A stretch of DNA of 18,918 nt. Origin: an uncultured Lachnospiraceae bacterium. GTDB lineage: Bacteria; Bacillota; Clostridia; Lachnospirales; Lachnospiraceae. Every line of letters begins with the position of its first letter. Positions within the stretch are counted from its first letter, which is position 1. Below the pieces are notes generated by a model. The model made no database searches, was not told the DNA's origin, and worked only from the letters and a program-made list of their open reading frames with translations. Location of the stretch: assembly GCA_910586095.1 (NCBI GenBank), contig CAJUHQ010000071.1, positions 1 to 18,918 on the forward strand, in the 5' to 3' direction. Both the position numbers and the translations under genes were made by a program. Positions 6,364 through 13,675 of this stretch are shown in pieces.

Positions 6364-7836
6364 TTAAGCAAGTTCTATTTTAAATACAATAGGATCTGGA
6401 CTTTGGTAATCACATTGTATATGAAGACCTTTTTCGGTTCGTGTCCATGCAATAGGTCTATGTGCAGAAAGCAATTCAACTTGTTTGATTATCCCCTGAA
6501 AAAAAGCTTGCTGGGAGGCGTCTTGCTCAGCAAGAGAACAGATACAATATTCGTCATTCTCACTACATCGTAAAGCTATGGCATACAAATAGCCGCCAGA
6601 GACAGTAAACCGAAAATCGTTAGATGTAAAATTCTTTTTAATTCCATCAGAAAAATGTCCATCTATCACCTTCGTAGGTCCCTCACCATATTTTCGCCAA
6701 ACATTTGAACCATAAATTGCTTCACCATTGATTTTGAGCCATTCCCCAATATGAAGCAACACTGCTGTATCTTCGTCAGAAATGGTTCCATCTGCTTTTG
6801 GACCTACATTGAGTAATAGCGTGCCATTTTTGCTGACAATGTCTACTAAATCACACAAAAGATCTGTTGCCGACCGAAATTGATTGTTATGGGTATAGCA
6901 CCATGAATTTAGAGCGATTGCGGTATCTGTCTGCCAGAAGTAAGGTTTTACATCCGCAAATTGGCCACGTTCTACATCTGGAACGGCTGTTCCAAACATA
7001 AAAGCATCATATTTATAATTGATAACAACGTTGGTCCCCCATTTAGCAGCACAATTATAATAGTATGCGGCTAATTTTTGCAGCCACGGTTTGCAGGCAT
7101 TATGTTCAATCCACCAATCAAAATAAAGAATTTTTGGTTGATACTTGTCAATGAGCTCGCAGGTGCGCACTAACCAATCCTGTAAATATTCTTCGGATGA
7201 CGTCGGCTTACTGTAGAGATCATGATGGTTTGGTTCGGGCATCGCAGGCCAGTAGAAATCACCGCGTTGCAGTGGCTCCTTGATGTCGCTGTCAAATTCC
7301 TTTCCATGTCCCATAAAAAACCAGTGTTCTAACCGATGCGAGGATGTTCCAAATGACAGGCCACGTTTTTGACAGCTTTCTCTTAGCTCACCTAAGACAT
7401 CCTTTTTAGGTCCCATCTCCCATGAATTCCAGTGAGAAATTTCACTGCGATACATCTGAAAACCATCATGGTGTTCTGCTACGGGCATTATATATTTTGC
7501 ACCTGCTCGATCAAATAAATCTATCCATGCATCAGCATCAAACTGTTCAGCTCGAAACAGTGGAATAAAGTCTTTATATCCAAAGTCAGAATGTTTTCCA
7601 TAAGTTTGAATATGATGTTCATATTCGGGAGAGCCTTGAATATACATATTACGTGAGTACCACTCACTGCCAAAAGCGGGGACACTATAGATTCCCCAGT
7701 GAATAAAAATGCCAAACTTAGCATCTCGATACCATTGTGGTACGTGATAAGAGGATAACGATTTCCAGGTATCCTCATAAGGTCCTTGTTCAATGACAGT
7801 ATCAATATGTTTTAAATAGGGTTTTAAGTCATACAT
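6364..7836 (-). CDS. Alpha-L-fucosidase, glycoside hydrolase family 29
   Basis: A 490-residue GH29 enzyme. Diagnostic blocks are KFGIFIHWG (40-48), the HHDGF block (122-126), SSHRLEHWFF (165-174) and YFDWW (238-242), where D240 is the expected catalytic nucleophile. The GTLLLNVGPKADG block typical of the end of the barrel comes later, followed by a C-terminal beta-rich region. No signal peptide is visible, so it should act in the cytoplasm on imported fucosylated glycans. The start is the ATG at 7834-7836, with GGAGG five bases upstream on the minus strand; the frame is open further back but lacks family sequence. It stands alone, without transporter or fucose genes, between recX and rny. The exact linkage specificity cannot be read from the sequence. 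Confidence 0.92.
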   Translation of the reverse strand: MYDLKPYLKHIDTVIEQGPYEDTWKSLSSYHVPQWYRDAKFGIFIHWGIYSVPAFGSEWYSRNMYIQGSPEYEHHIQTYGKHSDFGYKDFIPLFRAEQFDADAWIDLFDRAGAKYIMPVAEHHDGFQMYRSEISHWNSWEMGPKKDVLGELRESCQKRGLSFGTSSHRLEHWFFMGHGKEFDSDIKEPLQRGDFYWPAMPEPNHHDLYSKPTSSEEYLQDWLVRTCELIDKYQPKILYFDWWIEHNACKPWLQKLAAYYYNCAAKWGTNVVINYKYDAFMFGTAVPDVERGQFADVKPYFWQTDTAIALNSWCYTHNNQFRSATDLLCDLVDIVSKNGTLLLNVGPKADGTISDEDTAVLLHIGEWLKINGEAIYGSNVWRKYGEGPTKVIDGHFSDGIKKNFTSNDFRFTVSGGYLYAIALRCSENDEYCICSLAEQDASQQAFFQGIIKQVELLSAHRPIAWTRTEKGLHIQCDYQSPDPIVFKIELA

Positions 7837-8022
7837 ATATACCTCCATGTGATGGTTTGATACTCTTGTTTCTTTTTGTACTGACAAGAGATCTAAGACA
7901 TTCAGACAAAAAGAGAATGTGAGAGTACAAATATGAATTGTATAGTGATTTAAAATTTTAAAATAATAAAACGATACATGATTTAGTGATCTTACGATTA
8001 GAATGAGCATGTATATATCATT
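7837..8022 (-). promoter_or_regulatory. Long leader of the fucosidase gene
   Basis: About 180 bases separate the predicted start of transcription from the fucosidase ATG. It holds two interleaved inverted repeats: 7863-7869 with 7884-7890 (CTCTTGT/ACAAGAG), and 7871-7879 with 7906-7914 (TCTTTTTGT/ACAAAAAGA). They cannot form together easily, because only one base would connect the two right-hand arms, so they look like alternative structures or operator sites. No cre site or known riboswitch was recognised. Confidence 0.4.
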
Positions 8023-8051
8023 ATTATATCGTGAAGATATTGCGAAATCAA
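8023..8051 (-). promoter_or_regulatory. Fucosidase promoter
   Basis: On the minus strand TTGATT (8046-8051) and a perfect TATAAT (8023-8028) are separated by 17 bases. The promoter is divergent from that of rny, whose -35 box starts 68 bases away. Confidence 0.7.
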
Positions 8052-8118
8052 TGAAAATCACTATAAAGTAAGAGACAGCACTAGAAAATAATATTTGTCA
8101 TGGCAGCTATAAAAATAC

Positions 8119-8147
8119 TTGACAGTAGGACTTGAAAAAGGTAAAAT
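8119..8147 (+). promoter_or_regulatory. rny promoter
   Basis: Perfect TTGACA (8119-8124) and TAAAAT (8142-8147) with a 17-base spacer. Transcription would start near 8154, leaving a leader of about 270 bases before rny. Confidence 0.75.
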
Positions 8148-8153
8148 TAGAGT

Positions 8154-8424
8154 GTTGTAATATCAGCATTTGATTCTAATGTTTGTTCTTGCAAACTGTG
8201 CCTTAGCCGGAGGTGTACAAGCAAGAGCGTACATCATAGAATGATATGCGGGCGGGAAAGAATTTCCTGTGTAGGATGGTACAATAAAGTAGCTGTTTAG
8301 CATACCTTATATATTTCAGCATCCAAAGCACAGATTTGTGTGTACTAGTTACATTGGCATCAGGAACTGTGAAGGCGCTGAATAGTTGCACAATGAAAAT
8401 TAAATAAAGGAGGTGCTCCTGTAC
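8154..8424 (+). promoter_or_regulatory. Long, partly foldable leader of rny
   Basis: The leader holds no supportable gene. Its first part can fold as nested arms: 8173-8178 with 8237-8242, and inside that 8185-8192 with 8221-8228 (8 pairs, one G-U). A small hairpin GGAAA-GAA-TTTCC follows at 8255-8267. At the 3' end the Shine-Dalgarno sequence AAAGGAGG (8406-8413) lies in the perfect hairpin AGGAG-GTG-CTCCT (8408-8420). I recognise no known RNA family. Confidence 0.4.
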
Positions 8425-9969
8425 ATGCTATACTACGTGATAGAGGCAATTGTTCTTATTGCGCTATGTGTAGCAGGCTGCTACTTTGTATTTTCAAATT
8501 ACAAAAAAAATGTTGAGACTACCATTGGAAATGCGGAGGACAAAGCTAGGGAGATTGTTGATGAGGCTCTAAAAACTGCTGAGACGAAAAAGCGTGAGGG
8601 ACTTCTTGAGATTAAGGAAGAATCTATTAAAACCAGGAATGAACTCGACAAAGAAATCAAAGAGCGCAGGGCGGAAGCGCAGCGTTATGAGAGAAGAGTA
8701 CAGCAGAAAGAAGAAAGCATTGACAAGAAGGCTGATGCCATCGAGAAGAAAGAAGCAAGCCTTGTTGCACGCGAGGAAGAACTTGCAAGACAGAGAAGTA
8801 TTGTTGCAAGACTTAATGAAGAGCGCGTACAGGAACTGGAACGAATTTCAGGATTAACCTCTGAACAGGCAAAAGAGCATTTATTAAAAATTGTTGAAGA
8901 CGAAGTAAAACATGAAACAGCTGTAATGGTCAAGGAAATGGAGAGCAGAGCAAAAGAAGAAGCTGATAAAAAGGCAAAAGAGTATGTTGTCACAGCGATT
9001 CAAAAGTGTGCTGCCGACCATGTATCCGAGACAACGATTTCCGTGGTGCAGCTTCCAAATGATGAAATGAAAGGTAGAATCATCGGGCGTGAGGGACGAA
9101 ACATCAGGACGCTGGAGACACTTACAGGTGTCGAGCTTATCATTGATGATACTCCGGAGGCGGTTATTCTATCTGGATTTGATCCGATTCGGAGAGAAGT
9201 GGCGAGAATAGCCCTTGAGAAGCTGATTGTAGATGGGCGTATCCATCCTGCAAGAATTGAGGAAATGGTCGAGAAAGCCCAGAGAGAAGTTGAGGTCATG
9301 ATAAAGGAGGAAGGCGAGTCGGCAACACTTGATGTTGGTGTACACGGCATTCATCCGGAGCTTGTGAAACTTCTGGGTAAGATGAAGTTTCGAACAAGTT
9401 ATGGTCAAAACGCTTTGAAACATTCCATAGAGGTAGCACACCTGACTGGGCTGCTTGCTGCTGAAATGGGGCTTGATGTCAGAATGGCAAAAAGAGCCGG
9501 CTTGCTGCATGATATTGGTAAGGCAGTAGACCACGAGATGGAAGGTTCACATATACAGTTGGGTGCGGAATTGTGCAGAAAGTACAAAGAATCATCCATT
9601 GTTATAAATGCTGTTGAATCACATCATGGTGATGTAGAGGCACAGTCACTGATTGCCTGTCTGGTTCAGGCTGCGGATACAATTTCTGCTGCGAGACCGG
9701 GGGCAAGGCGTGAAACTCTCGAAACATATACGACCAGACTCAAACAATTAGAAGAAATAACCAACAATTTTAAAGGTGTCGATAAATCTTTTGCTATTCA
9801 GGCAGGTAGAGAGGTTCGTGTTATGGTAGTTCCTGAACAGATTAATGATTCAGACATGATACTTTTGGCACGTGATATTTCTAAACAGATTGAAGCAGAG
9901 TTAGAGTATCCAGGACAAATTAAAGTGAATGTTATCAGAGAATCTCGCGTTGTCGAGTATGCGAAATAA
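8425..9969 (+). CDS. rny: Ribonuclease Y
   Basis: A 514-residue RNase Y with all expected parts: an N-terminal membrane anchor (about 4-23), a long charged coiled coil (about 30-195), a KH RNA-binding domain with GREG loop (221-224) and an HD phosphohydrolase domain with the H362-D363 pair in LLHDIGKA. It is a membrane-bound endonuclease that starts mRNA decay in Firmicutes. ATG 8425 gives the usual N terminus. The 11-base distance from AAAGGAGG is long, but a hairpin spans it. In related genomes rny often follows recX closely; here the fucosidase intervenes. Its KH-coding part is richer in GC (about 47 percent over 9061-9300) than much of the window, partly from codon conservation. Confidence 0.96.
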   Translation: MLYYVIEAIVLIALCVAGCYFVFSNYKKNVETTIGNAEDKAREIVDEALKTAETKKREGLLEIKEESIKTRNELDKEIKERRAEAQRYERRVQQKEESIDKKADAIEKKEASLVAREEELARQRSIVARLNEERVQELERISGLTSEQAKEHLLKIVEDEVKHETAVMVKEMESRAKEEADKKAKEYVVTAIQKCAADHVSETTISVVQLPNDEMKGRIIGREGRNIRTLETLTGVELIIDDTPEAVILSGFDPIRREVARIALEKLIVDGRIHPARIEEMVEKAQREVEVMIKEEGESATLDVGVHGIHPELVKLLGKMKFRTSYGQNALKHSIEVAHLTGLLAAEMGLDVRMAKRAGLLHDIGKAVDHEMEGSHIQLGAELCRKYKESSIVINAVESHHGDVEAQSLIACLVQAADTISAARPGARRETLETYTTRLKQLEEITNNFKGVDKSFAIQAGREVRVMVVPEQINDSDMILLARDISKQIEAELEYPGQIKVNVIRESRVVEYAK

Positions 9970-9985
9970 TTTTTAATAAGATTAT

Positions 9986-10026
9986 AAAGACCATCAAAAT
10001 GTTAAAAAGACTTTTGATGGTCTTTT
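9986..10026 (+). terminator. Intrinsic terminator after rny
   Basis: AAAGACCATCAAAA (9986-9999) pairs with TTTTGATGGTCTTT (10012-10025), a 14-base stem that ends in a short T-rich stretch. It lies 17 bases after the rny stop. Confidence 0.8.
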
Positions 10027-10043
10027 ATATTTCTCAAAAATCA

Positions 10044-10189
10044 TAGTACCCCCATCATGCAAGCTTGCCGCATGGCCATCTCTACTATGAAAGTCAAAGA
10101 CTTTCATAATACCCCCATCATGCGCAGCTTGCCGTTTGGCGGGCCGCATGGCCATCTCTACTATGAAAGTCTTTGACTTTCATAGTAGA
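10044..10189 (-). repeat. Tandem palindromic repeat, two units, minus orientation
   Basis: Plus-strand unit A (10048-10108) and unit B (10111-10189) share ACCCCCATCATGC, AGCTTGCCG and an identical 25-base block (10071-10095 and 10147-10171). Unit B has 12 extra bases (10135-10146). Each unit ends in an inverted repeat: 10 pairs at 10086-10108 and 15 pairs at 10157-10189. Read on the minus strand the order is GGGGGTATT, ATG-AAA-GTC and the palindrome, the same layout as the repeats before remA and rimO. The second minus-strand box also leads into an ATG. No gene on the minus strand follows to use it. Confidence 0.85.
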
Positions 10190-10199
10190 AAAATACACA

Positions 10200-10228
10200 T
10201 TGTAAATAGCAACTGATTACTCTATAAT
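10200..10228 (+). promoter_or_regulatory. Promoter of the nucleoside phosphorylase-like gene
   Basis: TTGTAA (10200-10205) and a perfect TATAAT (10223-10228) have a 17-base spacer. The promoter lies just after the repeat cluster and 55 bases before the gene. Confidence 0.65.
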
Positions 10229-10282
10229 TAATTGTATCAATTTGGAAGATAGTAAATAATTTGAAAGTAGAGAAAAAGAAAA

Positions 10283-11017
10283 ATGATGAGAGAGCAAGTA
10301 ATGACAGATCCAAAAGAATTGGTAAGAATAGAGCTTAAAAAGGCGGGTTTTGACATTGATTCTATACAAGTTCCAAAAAGGGTGTATCTATTGGCAGATG
10401 GGATTTATGATGCAATGATTGAAAAAGGGTGCGGAGAATATAAATATCCTCTAGGAGGAGCGTTGTATGTTTTTAAGAATCATCCACAGAGTGGTTTTAT
10501 AAAAGGAGAAATGTGTTCTCCTGGAATTGCAACACAGGCAGAAGACTTGATTGCAGGAGGTGTCAGAGAGCTCATTCATGTTGGTCTGGCAGGTGGAATC
10601 AATCAAAAATTAAAAGTTGGAGATATTGTTCTTACAAAGGGGGCATATAATGACACTGCCATAGCTAGATTATATGGATTTGACTATGATTTTCTTGAAA
10701 CTAGCGCATCTTTAACAGATGAAATAGCAAATATGCTAAGAAAAAAAGAAATTGAGGTAACTAGAGGAAAGCATTGGACAACAGATGCAGGATATCATGA
10801 GACTTGGGGACAAGTTCTCGATTATCGTGAAAAAGGGGCATTGTGTGTAGAAATGGAAGGTGTCGGACTTTTTACGGTTGCTCGATATAGAAAATGTTTT
10901 GCCTCTGCACTATATATTATCACAGATGTTATTACAGAAGAGGGATGGTCTATAGGATGGGAAGGCAATATACTAGATGAAGTGATTGCAAAAATAACGG
11001 ATGCGATAGCAAATTAA
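10283..11017 (+). CDS. Nucleoside phosphorylase family protein (uridine/purine type)
   Basis: The 244-residue protein belongs to the PNP/UDP phosphorylase superfamily. It has the phosphate-loop-like GLAGGINQKLKVGDIVL block (from residue 101) and the nucleoside-binding VEMEG motif (189-193) followed by GLFTVARYR. Such enzymes split nucleosides with phosphate into base and ribose-1-phosphate; whether this one prefers uridine or purines cannot be told. Either ATG 10283 or ATG 10301 may be the start, because neither has a clear ribosome binding site. Purine nucleoside phosphorylase genes also lie near xerD in Bacillus, so the neighbourhood fits nucleoside salvage. No hairpin terminator separates it from nudF. 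Confidence 0.8.
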   Translation: MMREQVMTDPKELVRIELKKAGFDIDSIQVPKRVYLLADGIYDAMIEKGCGEYKYPLGGALYVFKNHPQSGFIKGEMCSPGIATQAEDLIAGGVRELIHVGLAGGINQKLKVGDIVLTKGAYNDTAIARLYGFDYDFLETSASLTDEIANMLRKKEIEVTRGKHWTTDAGYHETWGQVLDYREKGALCVEMEGVGLFTVARYRKCFASALYIITDVITEEGWSIGWEGNILDEVIAKITDAIAN

Positions 11018-11198
11018 TATAGACATCTTATAATGATAGATAGAACTACTTTATATAGTAAGATTAGAAATATTTTGGTCAAAGAAAAGATATAGTTTAT
11101 ACATAAACGTAGAGAAAATATAGGCGGCTAGAGTTGTTTGTGTCTAGTAATTAGTGAAGGACAAGAGTTGGTTTGATCCAATTGGAAAGGAGCAAAAA

Positions 11199-11735
11199 AT
11201 GGAGGCAGAAATAAAACGTTTAAAAAGAGAATTGCAATGTGAAGGTGCTATCACAAAGTATTACAAAGATACTGTGCAACTTCCTGATGGAAAAACGGCA
11301 GTATGGGATTTTGTAGGGCATAATGGAGCCGCTGCAGCAGTAGGGGTGTTAGATGATGGGAGACTTGTTATGGTCAGACAGTATAGAAACGCCTTGGATC
11401 GATTCACGTTGGAGATTCCAGCGGGAGGACTGAATATAGATGAGCCAACTATTCAAGCAGCAGCAAGAGAATTGGAGGAAGAGACAGGGTATCGCTGTGG
11501 CAAGATTGAAAAACTTCTTACAATTAGAACAACCGTAGCTTTTTGTAATGAAAAGATCGATATCTATCTTGCGACAAAATTAGAAAAAACCAGCCAACAT
11601 CTCGATGAAGACGAGTATGTAAATGTTATTCCCTATTCATTAGAAACACTAGAAAAAATGATTTATGAAGGAATCATCGAAGATTCCAAAACAATTGCTG
11701 CGATTTTGGCATATAAGAATAAATATAAGAAATGA
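11199..11735 (+). CDS. nudF: ADP-ribose pyrophosphatase (Nudix hydrolase)
   Basis: A 178-residue Nudix protein with a perfect Nudix box G-x5-E-x7-REUxEExGU at residues 76-98 (G76, E82, R90, E91, E94, E95, G97). The AGG just before the box and the VRQYRNAL block upstream are typical of ADP-ribose pyrophosphatases, which hydrolyse ADP-ribose to AMP and ribose-5-phosphate. AAAGGAG (11186-11192) six bases before ATG 11199 sets the start; an in-frame GTG at 11154 would add 15 unlikely residues. The order nudF-spoIIM-xerD is that of Bacillus subtilis. A modest promoter, TTGGTC-17-TATACA, is possible at 11075-11103. Confidence 0.88.
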   Translation: MEAEIKRLKRELQCEGAITKYYKDTVQLPDGKTAVWDFVGHNGAAAAVGVLDDGRLVMVRQYRNALDRFTLEIPAGGLNIDEPTIQAAARELEEETGYRCGKIEKLLTIRTTVAFCNEKIDIYLATKLEKTSQHLDEDEYVNVIPYSLETLEKMIYEGIIEDSKTIAAILAYKNKYKK

Positions 11736-11781
11736 GTCATAAGCTTAAATAAGGATTCTCTTTGAATAGGTGAAGTGACGG

Positions 11782-12519
11782 ATGAATAAATTTAATACCG
11801 AAGAAAATAGCAGATTGACTACAACAAATGGGGGGAGGGATTCTGTAAAAAGAACTTCAAATTCCCAGGTTGACTCAAGCGTTCATTCGGCCCAAGCTGC
11901 ACATTTGTCAACAGTGGAATATAATAACTACAGAAAGGCACATTATCGGAATACTATGCCTGACAGCAGGATACTTGTATTTCTTACAGGCTTTTGCATA
12001 GGCATGGTATTTTTTTATATATCGCGACAGGACAACATCTGCCCATTAGACAGAGAGCAGATTGTCTGGTTGCAAAGTATTGATATCTATCAGATAGGAC
12101 TTTTAGAGTATATTTTCCGAATACGATTGAAACAGTTAGTGTTTTTTACGATCTGTGCCCTCAGCTCGATTGGAAAAGCTCTTGCATATATGATTATAGG
12201 TTGGTATGGTTTTGAGTTGGGAGTAATTTTGTTTACATTGATGTATCAATACGGAGTAAAAGGGATTTTTCTTTCTTGTTGTATGTTTTTACCACAAGGC
12301 CTTTTTTATCTTGCGGCATTTCTCATTTTGTTTAGTCAATATTGGGAGGATAGTGGGAAAAGTGACCAGCAAGCAAATCCAATAGAGGACAAATCGATAT
12401 GGGGAGCACTGACAAAAATGAAGAAGCCGACTATTATTTTGCTCGTATTTTGTCTTGGAATGTTATGTGAAGCGTATATCAATCCTGTAATTATGAAAAA
12501 AATGGCCTTTTTTTTCTAA
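11782..12519 (+). CDS. spoIIM: Stage II sporulation protein M-like membrane protein
   Basis: The 245-residue protein starts with about 60 hydrophilic, Ser/Thr/Asn-rich residues. Hydrophobic segments follow at roughly 64-80, 115-135, 140-155, 160-185 and 218-232. It ends with the block CLGMLCEAYINPVIMKK, typical of SpoIIM. In Bacillus SpoIIM works with SpoIID and SpoIIP in peptidoglycan remodelling during engulfment of the forespore. Position between nudF and xerD matches Bacillus and supports the call, since the sequence itself is weakly conserved. It begins 46 bases after nudF. The ribosome binding site is weak (AGGTGA). The long hydrophilic N terminus is unusual; a later start is possible, but the nearest good candidate (M59) has no clear site. 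Confidence 0.75.
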   Translation: MNKFNTEENSRLTTTNGGRDSVKRTSNSQVDSSVHSAQAAHLSTVEYNNYRKAHYRNTMPDSRILVFLTGFCIGMVFFYISRQDNICPLDREQIVWLQSIDIYQIGLLEYIFRIRLKQLVFFTICALSSIGKALAYMIIGWYGFELGVILFTLMYQYGVKGIFLSCCMFLPQGLFYLAAFLILFSQYWEDSGKSDQQANPIEDKSIWGALTKMKKPTIILLVFCLGMLCEAYINPVIMKKMAFFF

Positions 12520-12607
12520 AAACACGAAAAAATAGCAGTTTACAGCTCTAATTTTCAGAATATTAAAACAAAAAGAGAAAATTTTTCAAAATTTTCTGAA
12601 AAAACAT

Positions 12608-12636
12608 TTGATTTTATGTAAAATTCCATATATAAT
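12608..12636 (+). promoter_or_regulatory. xerD promoter
   Basis: TTGATT (12608-12613) and perfect TATAAT (12631-12636) with a 17-base spacer, about 50 bases before xerD. xerD can therefore be expressed apart from spoIIM. Confidence 0.7.
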
Positions 12637-12687
12637 AAAATCAGGCATAAGGGGGTAAATAATATATAAGGAGGTTTTTCAGGATTT

Positions 12688-13572
12688 ATGGAAAAAGAAA
12701 TTAATGGATTTATTTCTTATTTACATAATATAAAGAAAACTTCAATCAATACTGAATTATCATATAAGAGAGACTTAGGTAAACTGCGCCAGTATTTAGA
12801 AGAGAAAAGAATAACTGATGTGAAGGACATCACTGCAGAGATTCTGGAAAACTATATTGTGTATCTAGAGGATAACCACTTTGCTGCTGCAACAATATTG
12901 AGAAATGTGGCTTCTATAAAGGCTTTCTTTCATTATTTATGCAAGGAAGGCATTGTAGAAACAGATGTTTCAACAGGGTTGAAAGCACCAAAAATTAAAA
13001 AGAAAATGCCTGAAATATTGACACCGGAAGAAGTCGTATGGCTTCTAGAGCAACCTAAAGGAGATTCTCCGAAGGAACTTCGCGATAAAGCGATGTTAGA
13101 ACTCCTATATGCAACTGGAATCCGTGTGACAGAGCTGATTACCCTAAAGACTTCCGATGTAAACTTACAAATGGGCTATATCATTTGCCGCGATGGCAAC
13201 AGAGAAAGGGTCATTCCATTTGGCGCTGCTGCCAAAAAAGCACTGACCAACTATCTTGAGAAAGCAAGAAACGTAATGGTATTTGATTTGCAGGCAGAGA
13301 TTTTGTTTGTAAATTGTTCGGGACAGCCAATGAGCAGACAAGGCTTTTGGAAACTGATTAAATACTATGCCAAGAAGGCTGGAATCATGGCTGACATTAC
13401 GCCCCATACACTCCGTCATTCATTCGCTGCGCATTTGGTGGAGAATGGTGCTGACTTAAGAAGTGTTCAGGAAATGTTAGGACATTCTGATATTTCCACA
13501 ACACAGATCTATGCGACACTTACGCACAATCGTATTCGGGAAGTATATGCGAAAGCACATCCACGCGGATAA
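12688..13572 (+). CDS. xerD: Site-specific tyrosine recombinase XerD
   Basis: A 294-residue tyrosine recombinase of Xer length. The N-terminal SAM-like DNA-binding domain spans about 1-90 and the catalytic domain about 105-290. Catalytic residues visible are R146 (GIRVTEL), H240-x2-R243 (HTLRHSF), H266 (LGHSDI) and the nucleophile Y275. The beta-hairpin lysine normally found in GKGNKER is replaced: the segment reads RDGNRER (168-174), with D169 at the lysine place. XerD with XerC resolves chromosome dimers at dif. AAGGAGG (12668-12674) is 13 bases before ATG 12688, with AGGA closer in. Position after spoIIM favours XerD over XerC. Confidence 0.88.
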   Translation: MEKEINGFISYLHNIKKTSINTELSYKRDLGKLRQYLEEKRITDVKDITAEILENYIVYLEDNHFAAATILRNVASIKAFFHYLCKEGIVETDVSTGLKAPKIKKKMPEILTPEEVVWLLEQPKGDSPKELRDKAMLELLYATGIRVTELITLKTSDVNLQMGYIICRDGNRERVIPFGAAAKKALTNYLEKARNVMVFDLQAEILFVNCSGQPMSRQGFWKLIKYYAKKAGIMADITPHTLRHSFAAHLVENGADLRSVQEMLGHSDISTTQIYATLTHNRIREVYAKAHPRG

Positions 13573-13583
13573 GCTTTTTAGGC

Positions 13584-13619
13584 AAAAATCCACTCTTTTT
13601 TCGAAAAGAGTGGATTTTT
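13584..13619. terminator. Two-way terminator between xerD and the DAHP synthase
   Basis: A perfect 16-base stem (13584-13599 with 13604-13619) is closed by the extra-stable TTCG loop. A-runs and T-runs on both flanks allow termination from both sides, which fits the two convergent genes. Confidence 0.92.
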
Positions 13620-13675
13620 GTTTTTATGCACAAGAACGCAACAATTGCTTTTTGGTTCATGTGAAATAGAAAGAC

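Noticed and set aside
7837..8061. 75-residue N-terminal extension of the fucosidase frame
   Set aside because: It has no GH29 similarity, includes the ribosome binding site and reaches the predicted promoter. The ATG at 7834-7836 gives the normal start.
8179..8244. 21-codon plus-strand frame in the rny leader starting at ATG 8179
   Set aside because: It has no Shine-Dalgarno sequence and overlaps the predicted fold; nothing supports translation.
8203..8391. 62-residue minus-strand frame in the rny leader
   Set aside because: It has no ribosome binding site or recognisable family and lies in the predicted leader. Treated as a chance frame.
9000..9500. GC-richer part of rny as a transferred segment
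   Set aside because: Conserved parts of recA reach a similar GC level, so composition alone does not show transfer.
12576..12597. AT-only hairpin AGAAAATTT-TTCA-AAATTTTCT after spoIIM
   Set aside because: It is made almost only of A and T, has no T-run after it, and lies before the xerD promoter in very AT-rich DNA. Too weak to call a terminator.
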